Of a stretch of 64,000 nt of DNA, positions 24,301-36,568 are shown in pieces. Source of the DNA: Lineolata rhizophorae (Eukaryota > Ascomycota > Dothideomycetes > Lineolatales > Lineolataceae); NCBI GenBank assembly GCA_010093515.1, contig MU001673.1:872049-936048 (forward strand), given 5' to 3'. Position numbers and translations under genes: made by a program. Every line of letters starts with the position of its first letter. Position 1 is the stretch's first letter. The notes beneath the pieces were generated by a model, which made no database searches, was not told the DNA's origin, and was given only the letters and a program-made list of their open reading frames with translations.

Positions 24301-27300
24301 GTTTGCTGGAGCAGAATCTCCTCCCATACGCAGCTACGTTGCAGTTTTCCGAGTGCGCTGATCATCTGGCAGTACATGTCTGCAAAGTTGATCTGGCTGA
24401 AGACAGTGTGATTGCTTCGATGGCCATACATCTGCGCCTGGAGTGAAGCGGAGAAGACGCCGCAAATGTTGTGTACCATCACTAATGCCTTGACGTACTT
24501 GGTGCCATCGTCATTGATACCGCAAGTATTCGATTGCGTAGGAGCTGCGTCACCGCGCTTCGTGTAAGGCTCGAAAAAAGCGACACCGCCTTCATGGCTC
24601 AAAAGGGGCTCTAGATCCTCGAGAGCAACAATAGCTCGTCGGATCAATGACGGCAAGGCGAGGAAAGGCTTCTGTTCCACAAGGAAGGAGACCACGCGGG
24701 CAACGTCCTCATGATGCGGACTAGTAAGGTCGTTAAAGTTGTAGGATAAGCATGGTAAAGTTGCAAAATCGAGCACAAAATCGAGGCCTCCCGCCTCGAT
24801 GAATGCCGCGCAACAGGATGGGTTGCTGAAAAGGCCGCTTAAGAACCGACAGGCGACGCTAATGAAGACTGCCGGGCTGACTGTGTCGGAATTCTCCTCC
24901 ATTTCTGAAGTAGCATTGATCGACATGGGTTTATTGTCGGTTGGATAATCAGCCTTGATGTTCTGTCCACCGACGAAAGGCGTACGGGCAAGGCTGTCTA
25001 CGTCGCTCTGGTTCACTTCGCTGTCGTCAACGAGATCAGGGAAGCCCTTAGTTTCCTCCACTTTTAGAACCCTGTGAAATGTCTCGCCCAAGAGAGCCTT
25101 AGCACCTCCAGCAACCCAAAGTTGGCCATCCTCCTCGACCCAGAGCTTGGCCCCAGCGCCATTCTTTGCACGATCGTAGCAGAAGTTGACCACCTGGACA
25201 ATCATGTCCCGCATGACTTGGAAGACATAGTTCTTTAGAGAAGGGTGATGACGCGTCAACTCGTCGAATGAGAGCCCAATGGTATTTGCAGCGTCAATTT
25301 CTTCGTCGAGAGCTTGAACGTGTTCAGGGCTCAAGTAAATCTTGAAGAAGACCTCCAACGCGCCGGAGTTCTTAAAAAGCTTCATTCCATTTTCGTTCAA
25401 GCAGATTGCTCCAAACGCCGTAGGGATGGCCGTGATTGCTTCCGCGCTAGGAAGAATGCCGACTGCATTGGCAGATCGCTTCTGCGTCTCTGTCGACGAG
25501 AACGTTTGGACGCCAACATGAGAACTGTCCGTACTCTGTCCAGGCTTCTGGCCCTCATTATTGTCGTTGTTTTGCATCGGAGTATCGGCGTCATCGACAG
25601 GATGTTGGACGATCGACTCAAGGAATGCCTTGCTCAATCCCGCCTCAGCGATGACGGCATAGCTCGTCGGCTCATTGTGAATAAAGCTACTGAGAATATG
25701 GACGGCTGAGCTCCAAATGTTGGACCCGAAAATGCGCGCATTAGACAATACAGTACGAAGGCCTTGCAGAAGTTGAGGGGAATCAATTAAGTTGCGCAAG
25801 AGCCGATCGAAGTTGCCGCTGCTATGTGTAAGCATGTGACTGATGAACTTGAACACCCATCGAAGGTTCTGCTGCTTCGCGAAAGAGATATCGAAATCCG
25901 TAACCTTGGACCGATAGTTCTGCGGAACACCCTTGCCAGACTGCGCCTGGGCGAATGCGCTAGCCACTTCGTGAGCCGTAAAGTCCGCGGTCGCATCAAG
26001 GCCCTTAGCATTGACCAATGACTGGAAAGCATCGCGTATGGTATATACGTAGGAATCCATCCAATTGAAAATACGATCCTGGTAGCGCTCAGCTTTGTTG
26101 GTCCGCAGGTTAATGATATCCACGAAGATGTCGAAAAGTCCGGCAGAAACCATACACTCGCCAATCCGCGGGGGAACTATCGGAAGGGTATGAAGCAGAT
26201 TGAACACAGCATCGAGCCACTCGCGAACAGGGGTCTCTATAGCCTTTTCTGAGCCGAGTATCGCAACTACTTTACGCAGGATGTAAAATAGAATGCCGTG
26301 ATTGACATTCGTACTCAGCGCTGTGGAGACATCCTGAGCTTTCGATTTGTGCTTCAACAATGACTCGAGCGTGATTAAGACAAAAGTCTGCAATTCAGTC
26401 GAAATAGGCTGATCATTTGGCCCAGGAGGATGAACGAGTTCAGCAAGTTGGTATGCAAGTTGAAGGCGGCGAGGCTCGTCAGAATCTGCCTGTCCGATCT
26501 TTTGTTGAAACACCGGCTCGGGATGAATGTAAGCGATGTTTGCAATTGCTAGCAAGCGAACAGCGATAATATCTTCGCGATCGCTACGATTGCGAGCCAT
26601 CGAGAACGCAACGCGAACTCGATGAAACAACTCGTATCGCTCGTCGTCGGGTAGCCGCGAAAATCCGATGTCGCCGAGACTGAGGACCTTTGGCAACGAG
26701 TTCGACTGCATCAAATCCCTATAGGTAATGTTCACCTGGTGCAGGCCGGATGGAGATGCCACTTCCCCTTCGTTTAAAGGAAGCCCCGAACACTCATCTC
26801 CAGAACGGCTAGGCCTATGGGCATGCTGGGTTTGGGGATTCAAGTTCGAGGACCGACGAGCTGGTGTAGGCGTTGTCGGCACGGCCTCTCGATCTGCAGC
26901 AAGTCGATTTGGCTGCTCGCCACCTTCTTCATAGTACTGGAAGGTGACGCTGCCAAATTCTTGCTGGACTTGAGCGACCATAGCATCTTCCCTCAGCATC
27001 TCAACCAAATCACCAGAACTAATCTTGCTCTGCATGCTTCCTTTGCGATGATGTGCCTTTTCCTTTCCCTTTTTTGAGGTGTGCCCATTTTCGTTCCACG
27101 ACATTCCTTTGGCAAAGGGTTGCGCGAGCGTGTGCATGCGATCGAGGGAGATTGCGTAGTGGTTTGCAAGGGTGCTATTCTGCACCTGCACTGAACTATA
27201 GCGCATCCTCGAGACAGAATAGCGCACGGCTAGTCGGTAGCATAGAAGAAGGGTCTCTTTCAGCAAGGAGAGATCGGTCGTATGAAGGAGGCTATTAAGT

Positions 27301-27790
27301 AGGCTGCTGCTGTTGTACAAGCTCCGATTGCCACAGTTGTCCAACAGCATCCGCGTGAATTGCAAGATGCATTCAATCAGACCCACATCCGCAGATTTGC
27401 CGTATGGAACTCTGCTCTGTAGATGGTCCGTGAAGCTACGCTTCGCCTCTTCAAGGTTGTGCGCCTTCTCCAGCATAGACGACCCGAATTCGACAAGTTG
27501 TGGACCGGCATCGAGATTGTATTCCTTGACAAACGTCTCGAGAATGTCATCAAACCGGTTTAGAACGGGAATCCAGTGGTAAAGGTCACCTCGTAGAAAA
27601 GGCCAAGGATGAGGAAATTCCCGAAGCTTCGTGGGCAAATCGATCATCGGGATTTCTTCAACCGACTTGACAAAGTCACGAACATAGTCGCACTAAACTA
27701 TCGTTAGAAACTGCATACTAATATAAGAGCATAACCACTTACCATCGTGGCTTGATGCCGCGCAGTGGCGGTCTTCTTGATCCTCCCCAT
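15399..27790 (-). CDS. TOM1: Giant HECT-type E3 ubiquitin ligase, TOM1/HUWE1 family
   Basis: Exons: 27790-27743, 27692-20063, 19993-19931, 19867-19736, ~19609-15554, 15493-15399; about 4,007 residues. Exon 1 gives MGRIKKTATARHQATM, the conserved TOM1 start. The N-terminal ~1,000 residues match the DUF908/DUF913 armadillo-like region. A very acidic stretch lies at ~2,330-2,570, then a run of seven His. LP-containing ubiquitin-binding (UBM-like) motifs such as FLAALPADIRDELL occur at about 2,940-3,010. The C-terminal HECT domain ends LPSSHTCFN; the catalytic Cys (codon 15561-15563, about residue 3974) is one codon triplet before the last intron, and the last exon supplies the family C-terminus ending EYFGFA. 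It transfers ubiquitin from E2 to substrates and in yeast acts in mRNA export, ribosomal-protein and histone turnover. Two introns (19994-20062, 19868-19930) are multiples of three without stops. The acceptor of intron 4 is uncertain (19610 or 19679). Confidence 0.94.
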
Positions 27791-29055
27791 CTCGAAGGCC
27801 CCGCTCGCGGGAAGGTTGCCCTTCCTTGAACGGTTGCTCAGCCACCTCTAGTAATCCGCCTCGTAGAAATAGCTCTTAAAAGGGCCGCCGAGTCTAGAGC
27901 ACAAAGGAAGGCAAGGGAGACGGGCAGGCGACGCGTCGACCGACTCTCTTTGATTTGTCTCGCTTTTCAGTTGGTCGAGCGCTCTTGAGACAGACTCTGC
28001 AGGGTAGAGAGAGCAGACCCGACAGCCGACCAAAGGAAACTCGCCGGTGAAGCTATGAGACCAACTGTTTGCGGTAAAGAGGTTATGCGCGCCACTAAGC
28101 GGCTGGGAGCTGTGGCAGAGAAGTTGGCAAGAAGGCTGAAGGCTCTTAACGACCCTAGATGGTTTGAGAGCTACCCTCCGACCGGGCGTAACACGGTGCA
28201 GGCGTGTTACGCAAGAAGATGAGGGAAATAAGCGGGCACAAAAAGGCACGAGCGAGCTTAGGCAGCCTGAGGGGGGGTAAAGGAAGAGAGAGTTTGATGG
28301 CAAAGAAGGTTGCGGTGCTTGCCATCAACTTCGCAGATGTTCGGAATTGTGGTTGTTCCTGAACGGTCGCGGCGGCCGGAATAAACCGAGGTGTCGTCAG
28401 TGCTGCGCTACCTAGCGGGCACCCGTGCGCACTGGCCCTACTTCTCGCGCCGCCACTTGGCATGCCCCCGCAGGGCCGCCTTGGGTTGCCCAAGCCACCC
28501 TATTCGCTTCACACTTATGCTTCTTTTCGGCAAGCTCTAAAACATGCTGGCAATGCTGAAAGCAGTTTGTGGTGGCTCTTGTAGCAATAATTCTGTTAGT
28601 GCCTGAAGTAAATTTCTGAAACCGGCGCTCCCAACTCATGTCCGGTCAGAAACAAGATCTTCTATTTAGCAATCTTTATCTCCCACTCTAATACGCCAGC
28701 TATAGCAAATAGCATCGTAACTAGTAGTGGGAAATGATAGGATTACACAATTATGGCTTCTGGTAAGACTTGCAGAGCAGCGAGTACGAACTGCCACTAG
28801 TCGCCACGCACGGTGTACTTTATTCTTTAAGAGGTACGCAGAATAGTCTTCAGTCCCAATTCCTTAATCGAACTACGATATCTTGAAGAACCAGTTCATC
28901 ACACATATAAATGCATAGAAACGTAACGTCGGCGGCAATCGCGGAGAACGAAGAGCGAATGGCTTTGCCCTGGACTATGGAATTCCATCTCCGCAACGAT
29001 CGCAACGGGAATCCGACAACAGGTATACGTATTATCTCCACCGAACACAACGCCT
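27791..29055. other. Intergenic region
   Basis: TOM1 promoter side. Contains short open frames on the minus strand (27848-28493) with no recognisable similarity. Nothing else seen. Confidence 0.55.
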
Positions 29056-29427
29056 TTATGAGCTTGAACCGCCTGTTCCACTTGCACTCTCTATTTCCGG
29101 CTTTCCCTCCACTAACCTCATTGTCTCCTCCAGGACTAGCAAATCCCTCTCCATCATCTCGGCCCAGTTCTGCGTATCCCCCATTTCCTTGAGCTTTTTG
29201 GTGCTAGTGTCCGCCATCTTTTGCCAACGTGCGCTCTCCTTGGCGAGAGCGGCCGTTTGCTTGGCCAGCTCTTTCTCCTGCTTCTCGATGGCAACAGAGT
29301 TGGAGTGGAGGTCTTGGGCACGATTGCGCAGCTCTGCATCGAGGGAACTTCCGACGGAGGCAAGGGAAGCGGTGACAGCGGCGCGGGCTTCGGCGACGCG
29401 ACGGTCAGAGTCATCCGGTTGAGGCAT
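29056..29427 (-). CDS. BLOC1S1/GCN5L1-like subunit of a lysosome-related organelle complex
   Basis: Intronless, 123 residues, close to the usual family length of about 125. Nearly all helical: a heptad-rich stretch (residues ~30-80, EKQEKELAKQTAALAKESARW) followed by the family-diagnostic block MGDTQNWAEMMERDLLVLEET, which corresponds to IGDVENWARSIEMDM in animal BLOC1S1. The protein is small, acidic and lacks signal or membrane segments. In animals BLOC-1/BORC subunits sort endosomal cargo and position lysosomes; in fungi a related endosomal complex is assumed. The identification rests on this C-terminal block and the coiled-coil pattern. The gene lies just beyond the 5' side of TOM1 on the same strand. 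Confidence 0.75.
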   Translation of the reverse strand: MPQPDDSDRRVAEARAAVTASLASVGSSLDAELRNRAQDLHSNSVAIEKQEKELAKQTAALAKESARWQKMADTSTKKLKEMGDTQNWAEMMERDLLVLEETMRLVEGKPEIESASGTGGSSS

Positions 29428-31361
29428 GTTGCGGCTTGGTGAGAACAGGTGGTAAGACGCCGAAGAAAGATTATTGTACGCCGAAATATCAAGGGTATAG
29501 GCGGCGGGTCCGTCGACAGATATCTCGAAGCTTAGAATTGTATGTTTTTCCCACCGACTCGTGCCGGGACGTTCTCGTTGTCGTGTCGCACGAAGGCGGG
29601 AGGGGCAGATGCTGAATGGTTAGAATTCACCAATCACCAAGTTCCTGCCTGCATAAGCGCGCTCAATATTGAGTACACGTTTTGGTCCAACTTCCGAAAG
29701 CACGTGTCTGACAGAAAAGGGTGTAACCAGAGTAATAGGAGTTTGGAGAGCATCTATAGCCGAGCGCCGTTCGGAGCGTGAGAAAATTTCGAACTGTACG
29801 GTAGCATACTATTTTCAACACAAAGACGAAAATACTTATTGCTCATGGCTCCATTCAAAGCTCAGGGTCTCGAGCAGTCATTTAGTTTTGAGGTTTGCTG
29901 GGATGCTGAGCAGTGACGAATGTGAAGCTGAAAGCTGAAAGCAAGTTATCCAGCCTACCATCTCAGCGTAAACACAACGGTTACCCCAGACCAGCACTGG
30001 CCTTGGGGACAGGGACATCATGACGGAAGCTTTCTCTAGCATCCTGACGCTGTTGATGAAGAGAGTAAAGGAGCAACCGGCTTGTACCGAACAATGGTTG
30101 CCTCGGTGAAGGCGCCAGTTCTTGGCCCGCTTCAGGAGTTGGCAGTGTTACCTAAGCGTGCCTCAGACGCCAGCCACGCGTTGGCCTAGGACCAAGTCTG
30201 CCTTCACGATTGGCTTGATGCTTTGCCAAGTATTCGTACCCACCTTTGTCGTTATATTATCCCGTCGTTTTGATCGAGAGCGACACCCAGGTATAGCAAT
30301 TCAGAGAATGACTGGTGCTTGTTCCCTCCGCACAGCACATAAATTTTAATGCTAAATCTTGCGTACGTGCGAATCGAAGCAAAACTGAAACAGTGCCCGA
30401 CCGTCCCCAGCTATCTCTTCGGTATGGTTCAGCAGGAGGGGCAGAGAGATGCGCTAAAATTTCTAAAAGAACATCTTGCTTCCTCCTGTTCTATGTCCAG
30501 AATCTCGCGGCCGAAGATTGAGCCGTTCCGAGGCTCGCACTTCCGACGGCCCTTTTTGCCCTTGATGAGTCTTTCCTTTTTCGACACGGAGGGCAGCAAA
30601 GCACCAGCATGGAATTTCTGCCAATCAAAACCACCGTTTTGGCTCGGACAGTCCCTCATATAGGGAGTTCCCCGATTTTAGGGGATATTAGCCACAGATC
30701 TCTTTCAGTTCCGACACGGAACTTGAATTTTTGGCTAGCAATTACAATTTCACTTTTTCTGCTTGCCTGACGTTGTCTCCGGCTCAGCCAAAGTTAGTGA
30801 AAGACTCTGGTGCGAGGAGAGGAATAAGAAAACTCGACCTTCGCAAAGCGATTCGTAACCAACGCACCACGCAGCATAGGTGTGCTTGCGTTGCGAGCGT
30901 GTTGCGGGAGGGGAGGGGGAAGAGAGTAGTCATCGCATCGATAACTTAGCGCAAATCGCTTCAAGAACCTTTGAGAACCCGGTACTCAAATGAATCGTTC
31001 GACTTTCTCCGCTTCCTCGGCAGCTTCCCCGCTATTGCGCCGCCATTTCTTTAATGAGAACCAAGCCTTGGTTCTTTTGACTTTTCAACAATAGCTCCCG
31101 GGTTTATCAATGCGCCCCGTTATTCCTTAAAATTTGCCCAATTCGAAACGGACGGCCTTGTCCGTCACTGGCTATAGACGGATGTTGCTCAAAACGCATA
31201 TTAACATGAGCGATCGATTTAGAGCGCCTTGACTTCAATTAGCTTCGTGTATAGGATTCGTCATGCTTGGTATATAAAAGTCATCAGCATCCCAGTGGGA
31301 TGAAATTCTTTCAGTGTCTCCGCTGAGGCTCACTGGTAAACTACAGTTGCTACAATCCACC
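29428..31361. other. Gene-free region upstream of the mannanase gene
   Basis: 1.9 kb with only short, unbiased open frames. Ends in the mannanase promoter. No repeat or RNA gene recognised. Confidence 0.55.
31271..31278 (+). promoter_or_regulatory. TATA box of the mannanase gene
   Basis: TATATAAA, 91 bp before the ATG at 31362. Sequence and spacing fit a classical inducible fungal promoter. Confidence 0.65.
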
Positions 31362-32539
31362 ATGAAGTTCTCAAAGATTTTTTGTCCCGCAGGATTGGCG
31401 GCTTCAGCGGCTGCTCAAGCCGATTTCCCATCCACCGACGGCACTCTTTTCAACATCGATGGCGTCACGGACTACTATGCGGGCACCAATTCGTACTGGA
31501 TTTCCATGACGATGAACGACAACGACGTCAACCTGGTCATGGATCACCTGGAAGAGTCTGGCCTCAGGGTCTTGCGCATCTGGGGTTTCGCCGACGTGAA
31601 TCAGGTGCCTGGCAGTAACACGGTGTGGTTCCAGTCCTTCGTCAACGGGCAACAACCGCAGATCAACACCGGCGCCAATGGTTTGCAGAGACTCGACTCC
31701 ATCGTCCGTGCTGCTGAGACGCGCGGGGTCAAACTCATCATCAACTTTGTCAACTTCTGGGACGACTACGGCGGCATGCAGGCGTACATGAACTACTACG
31801 GAGGTTCAAAGACGGACTTCTACACCAATTCCGAAGCTCAAGCACAGTACAGGAACTACATTGAGGCTGTCGTCAGCCGTTTCAGCGACTCGCCGGCGAT
31901 CTTTGCCTGGGAGCTTGCGAACGAGCCTCGCTGCCCTGGTTGCGACACTTCGGTCTTGCACACGTGGGCCTCGGACATCAGTGCGTACATCAAGAGCTTG
32001 GATCCTGACCACATGGTCACGCTTGGCGACGAGGGCATGGGCCTCACCGGCGGCGACGGCAGCTACCCGTACCAGTATACCGAGGGAAGCGATTGGGAAG
32101 CCGCATTGGACATTGAAACCTTGGATTTCGCCACTTTCCACTACTATCCAAGCAGCTGTAAGTGTTTTGAAACCCATCATGTCCACAGTTTGTGATAGAC
32201 AATAAGGCTTACGAACGTAAAGGGGGTCTCGCATTGGACGGGCCGACCGGCCAGGCTTGGGTTGAGAACCATGCCCGCCTTTGCGCTGCTGCTGGCAAGC
32301 CTTGCCTGTTCGAGGAGTACGGCCTGCCTAATAACCACTGTGACGAGGCCGCTTGGCAGGAAACGTCGGCTGAGTCGGAGGGCATGGGTGGCGATTTGTT
32401 CTGGCAGCTTGGAGATACACTTTCGACGGGTCAGACGCACGACGATACATACACCATTTACTATAATAGCGCCGACTGGCAGTGCGTGGTAGAAGCACAC
32501 CAGGACCGCATCGGCGCTCGTACGTCGAACTTGCCATGA
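31362..32539 (+). CDS. Secreted endo-1,4-beta-mannanase, glycoside hydrolase family 5 (GH5_7)
   Basis: Exons 31362-32157 and 32223-32539; 65-nt intron, GTAAGT donor, acceptor GTAAAG; 370 residues. A signal peptide (~1-20) precedes ADFPSTDGTLFNIDG. GH5_7 landmarks in order: YYAGTNSYWI, RVLRIWGFADVN, LIINFVNFWDDYGG, acid/base Glu188 in WELANEPRC, and the nucleophile in CLFEEYG (Glu296/297). The splice restores the expected W at the junction (YYPSSW). It hydrolyses internal beta-1,4 bonds of mannans and galactomannans outside the cell. No carbohydrate-binding module is present, unlike some two-module mannanases. An AA9 LPMO gene lies 1.6 kb downstream on the same strand, suggesting a plant-biomass-degrading neighbourhood. 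Confidence 0.94.
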
Positions 32540-34104
32540 ACGGGGGGCATTGACAGAACTCATGAGATGGTCGGCCGGCATTCTGAAGTTGCAAAATTTT
32601 GTACAGTGCTGTATCAACTTCCTTTAGCGCGGCGCTTATGGGTGTAATTCACCCTACAAAATGGTTTCAAATGTTTATATTACAAAATTTACTGGAGACA
32701 TGGCGTGGTCCACCGACTAGGCTCAGCGCTCGTCTTCCTACATACCAACAACGGTAAGAAGAGACAGAAAAGCATTTCCAATCAGGAAACAATAAACTGG
32801 TGCCCTTTTCCGCAGATTGAAAAGCGGCATCATCTCAGGTAAAAGAATTCACAACTCGCCCGTATACCCCTGCGCGAATAGTTGCTAGGGGTGTCAATTA
32901 ATATATTCTTCGTCCGCTTTCCCCGCAAAGTAAAATGACCCTGTTCGTTCGGCTGATCGCACATTGGCCCCGGCCCCTAGGGCCGCGATCAAAACGGCTA
33001 GATCGCATGAAACGGAGCCAGCCCCGCGCTGCTGGCAATGAAGAAGCTCTTAGCATTGCATTTCCCCATGGCGGGAAGAGGCACTTCCAAATTAAATGTG
33101 AACCTGACAACGCGTTGTAGCCTAGGTCATGAGCCGGCAAGCCAAGCTTAGGCATTAGGAGGCCGTATTGCGTTGCCCCATGGTCAGACCAGCTTTCCTG
33201 TAAATCGGCAAGTGCGAAAAGTCTAACAGTAAATCTTGAAAACTATTGGTGCAAGTTTATAATTCGATCATGAAATCGTGCATTGGAAAGGCAGAGGTGC
33301 TGGCACTTTGACTAGTATGGCGCCTGACAAGCTCCATCATATATATGTTTGTTCTTTTAAGGCGCCAAGGCGCAAGGTCCGGCTTGGGAGAACGCAATAT
33401 GTTTCCGGCAGATACAAGTGTCGCATCCGGCTCTTATTTCTCTCCTGAAGTTTCGTTCTTGTGTACCCCACGCCGAAGTTTGACGAAGTACACTCGAGCC
33501 CTACTACGTATGTCCATCCATTTTTTGTCGAACTCGAAGACTTCTTCGAGGCACGGCCATCGGTACGAGCAGTACTGACACTGTATTGCAAGCACGCTAG
33601 CGTCAGCAAGAAATTGAATGCCATAGGAATATTCATTTCGATTCCAAGTCAGAAGTCACATGAACCAGTGCCGCCTATAAAGTCTTATGCGGTAGGCACT
33701 TTATAACAAGGGCCCAGTACCGGAGCAGCAGCTTCTTGCCGCTGTTTTCTATAGTGGTTTGGCCCCCCGTAGACTATAGCGCTGGATTCCCATGGCGTAG
33801 CGATGCACGCAGGTCGGTCACACCTTAATAAAAAGGCCCAGGGAATCGGTTTGAGATTTCTAGAAGCAAACAGAGCCATGCCTTGGCATACATGGCTGCC
33901 CGATGAGGAAGACTAGGATCGAGCCATGGGGGCCGCGGTATGCATGGGATTGCTGTTGCAATCGGTATATATCTTCCTCCATGGCACCCACATCCCGAGA
34001 TTTGCTCCCCTCCTCATCCGCCCATTCTTCCTCCCGCCGAGGCTTGTGAGCGCACACAGACGGAGGAAACATTTTCTCATATTCCGGATCCGATCGGGGC
34101 AAAA
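32540..34104. other. Intergenic region mannanase-LPMO
   Basis: 1.6 kb without a supported gene. The last ~150 bp form the LPMO promoter. Confidence 0.6.
33966..33972 (+). promoter_or_regulatory. TATA box of the AA9 LPMO gene
   Basis: TATATAT, 139 bp upstream of the ATG at 34105, followed by a pyrimidine-rich leader. Confidence 0.5.
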
Positions 34105-35023
34105 ATGAAGGCATTCGGTTTTGCAGCTCTCTTGGCTACGGCCACCACCGTCTCCGCCCATGCCACTTGGCAGGAAATGTGGGTGGGTAGCACCGATATG
34201 GAGGGCAGCTGCGTTCGACAAGTTCAGAACAACAATCCTGTCACGAACGTGGACAGCAACGACATCGTTTGCAATGTGCTGGCCAACAAATCACCGCCAT
34301 ACGGTGCGGAGGGTGTATGTGAAGTGGAAGGTAGGTCACATAAACAGAAATCTTAGATAGAGAAGCGGTTCGGTGTCAAACGAACTTTGTCCAACGCAAT
34401 GTTTGGCAGCGCGATCTCCAAATAGAATAGAAAACTGACAATACTGTTTCCTGTTCCCAGCCGGCGGCGACCTCACCGTTGAGATGCACCAGCAGCCCGG
34501 CGACCGCAACTGCAACAACGAGGCCATCGGCGGCCAGCACTACGGCCCCGTCATGGTCTACATGTGCAAGGTCGACGACGCCACAGTCGACGACGGCACA
34601 GGTTGCTCGTGGTTCAAGGTGGCGGAGGACAGCTTCTCCGGTACCACCGAGTCGTGGGGCACGGAGATCCTCAACGCGAACTGCGGCAAGAAGGCCTTCA
34701 CCGTCCCCGCCGACCTCGCCGCCGGCGACTATCTCGTCCGGTCCGAGGCCATCGCTCTGCACACGGCGCAAAGCTCGGGCGGCGCGCAGTTCTACATGAG
34801 TTGCTTCCAGGTGCGCGTCACGGGCGGCGGGTCCGCGAACCCCACGGGCGTGAAGTTCCCTGGGGCATATAGCGCATCGTGAGTGTACCTTCCTTTGGGC
34901 CAGTTCGGTTGCTCAATGGACTGCCTCTGACTTCAAAATAGGGACCCAGGCATTTTGGTCAACATCCACTCGCAAGGCTTCAACTCGTATGAGGCCCCGG
35001 GCCCTGAGGTCTGGACCGGATAG
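34105..35023 (+). CDS. AA9 lytic polysaccharide monooxygenase (formerly GH61)
   Basis: Exons 34105-34330, 34461-34878, 34942-35023 (introns 130 and 63 nt, GTAGGT and GTGAGT donors); 241 residues. The 18-residue signal peptide ends VSA, so cleavage exposes His19 (HATWQEMWV) as the N-terminal copper ligand. The second copper His is His102 in GGQHYGPVMVYM, and the axial Tyr is in QFYMSCFQV. Together these make the complete histidine brace. The enzyme cleaves cellulose or hemicellulose oxidatively outside the cell, using H2O2 or O2 and a reductant. No CBM1 or GPI signal; it is a single-domain enzyme. A cysteine-rich loop after NCNNEA probably holds a disulfide. Regiospecificity cannot be read from the sequence by eye. 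Confidence 0.95.
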
Positions 35024-36568
35024 GCGCCCAGAAGAGAACTGTTGTGGGATCCAAAGCAGAGAGTTCTAGACGAGTCAGGAACCCGAATACTGCGGAGTGG
35101 ACGACATGGTGGTAGCGTGGCGTAGAGCGGCGCGGGTCCAAGTCTATTTTGGACCCAGGCACTGCCGCAGAAAGGCTGTGAGTGGTTGCTCCGGCTCGAG
35201 CTTGAGCCGAGAACTCTACTACGTACGCATAATGGATTAAATGTAAATACTATAGGAAATGAGCAGGGGCTGCAAAGTACAAACGAGGACAATGCCTTTT
35301 TTAACGCACCAATAAGAATTTTTGCTGCACGAGTGATTTACTCCGCACTGCGGAAGGAAATGTACGCAGCAGGCATGCAGCCCTCCCATTACATGCTGAG
35401 GCTCATCTATGATGAAACTTCGGAGAATAATGTCTAATACACGGGAACTAGATTATTGATGCAGCGGTGAGCCTTTGACTCGGGTACGGTCAGATAACCG
35501 AGATCAGAGGGTGAGTTGTCGCGGTGTTGGCTCTCCTCGTCACTGGATCGAGAAGGACGTACGCACTCTCATTGCGTACCTCGAGGGGATAAATATGGCA
35601 GCGTGCGGCACCTTGAAACAGATTCCTGTCAGCTGGGCATCGCTGTGGCTGCGGGAGCGCGAATGCTTGGCTCGACGCTGCTTATTGTGGAGTGCTGCGG
35701 CCGTGCAGCTGGCGCCAGGAGGGCGATGTAGCAGGAGGTTAGGGTGACGCTCGTCGGCGTGCACCTCTCGAGACTCGCCGACGTCGAGTGGGCCGACTGT
35801 GCCGAGCCGGCCGCGACATCCGAGCGCGGGCCAATGACGCAGAGACGCTCACGCCCCCACAGCGCCTCTCGTTGGACGCTCGACGGCGCAGCGTCAGGCC
35901 GGCCGCAGCCCGCAGCACCATCCCTCCAACACGCTCGCCCGCCTCCTCCGCTCTAAGCTGTACGCTATGCCGTCAGTAGGAGCAGAAGTCCGGGCTTCGG
36001 CCCCGCACTGCGCAAAGGCCGGCCCGCATAAGGCTGAAACAGCTATCAATCCTCGTGAGCCCTGTTGCATTCCCCGGAAACCGGCCGGTGACGATGCAGG
36101 GCAAGCCGGCGCCCGCGAGCCAGGTTCGTTAGGCCGTTGGCACTTGGAGAAGGAGGAAGAAAAAAAAATCGTCCTCACGAAAGGGCTGCGCAAAAACCCC
36201 GCGGCGGTGCGCTTCCGCCACCCTCAGAACGCGTCACCCCAGCATGTCGTGGCTTGCAGCGGGTAGCCTGGCCCTAAAGGCTGGGATCAAAGGGTCCACT
36301 CAGCCTCATTCGGACCTCCTCTCGGTAGCTCCGCGACCTCGTATATATAGTGTGGACACGTCCCTCCCACTGCGGTCGAAGGATAAGTTGCTGTACGACG
36401 ACCACCTTGCAACCCTCTTCATCACCGTTGAACGCCGTTTCGAGTTGCGTTTGGCCGCACATAATCGACTTTGTTCTAGTTGTCCGCCATTTGTTGTAGC
36501 TCGTATTTATACCCGAGTCTTCCTGCATTTTTTTGTCAGACCCGCGATCTCTCCACCAAAAAGGAAAA
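35024..36568. other. Intergenic region LPMO-CFEM
   Basis: 1.5 kb. GC-rich around 35700-36150 with overlapping open frames on both strands, none convincing. The 3' part is the CFEM promoter. Confidence 0.55.
36342..36349 (+). promoter_or_regulatory. TATA box of the CFEM gene
   Basis: TATATATA, 227 bp before the ATG at 36569, with a CT-rich leader in between. Confidence 0.5.
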
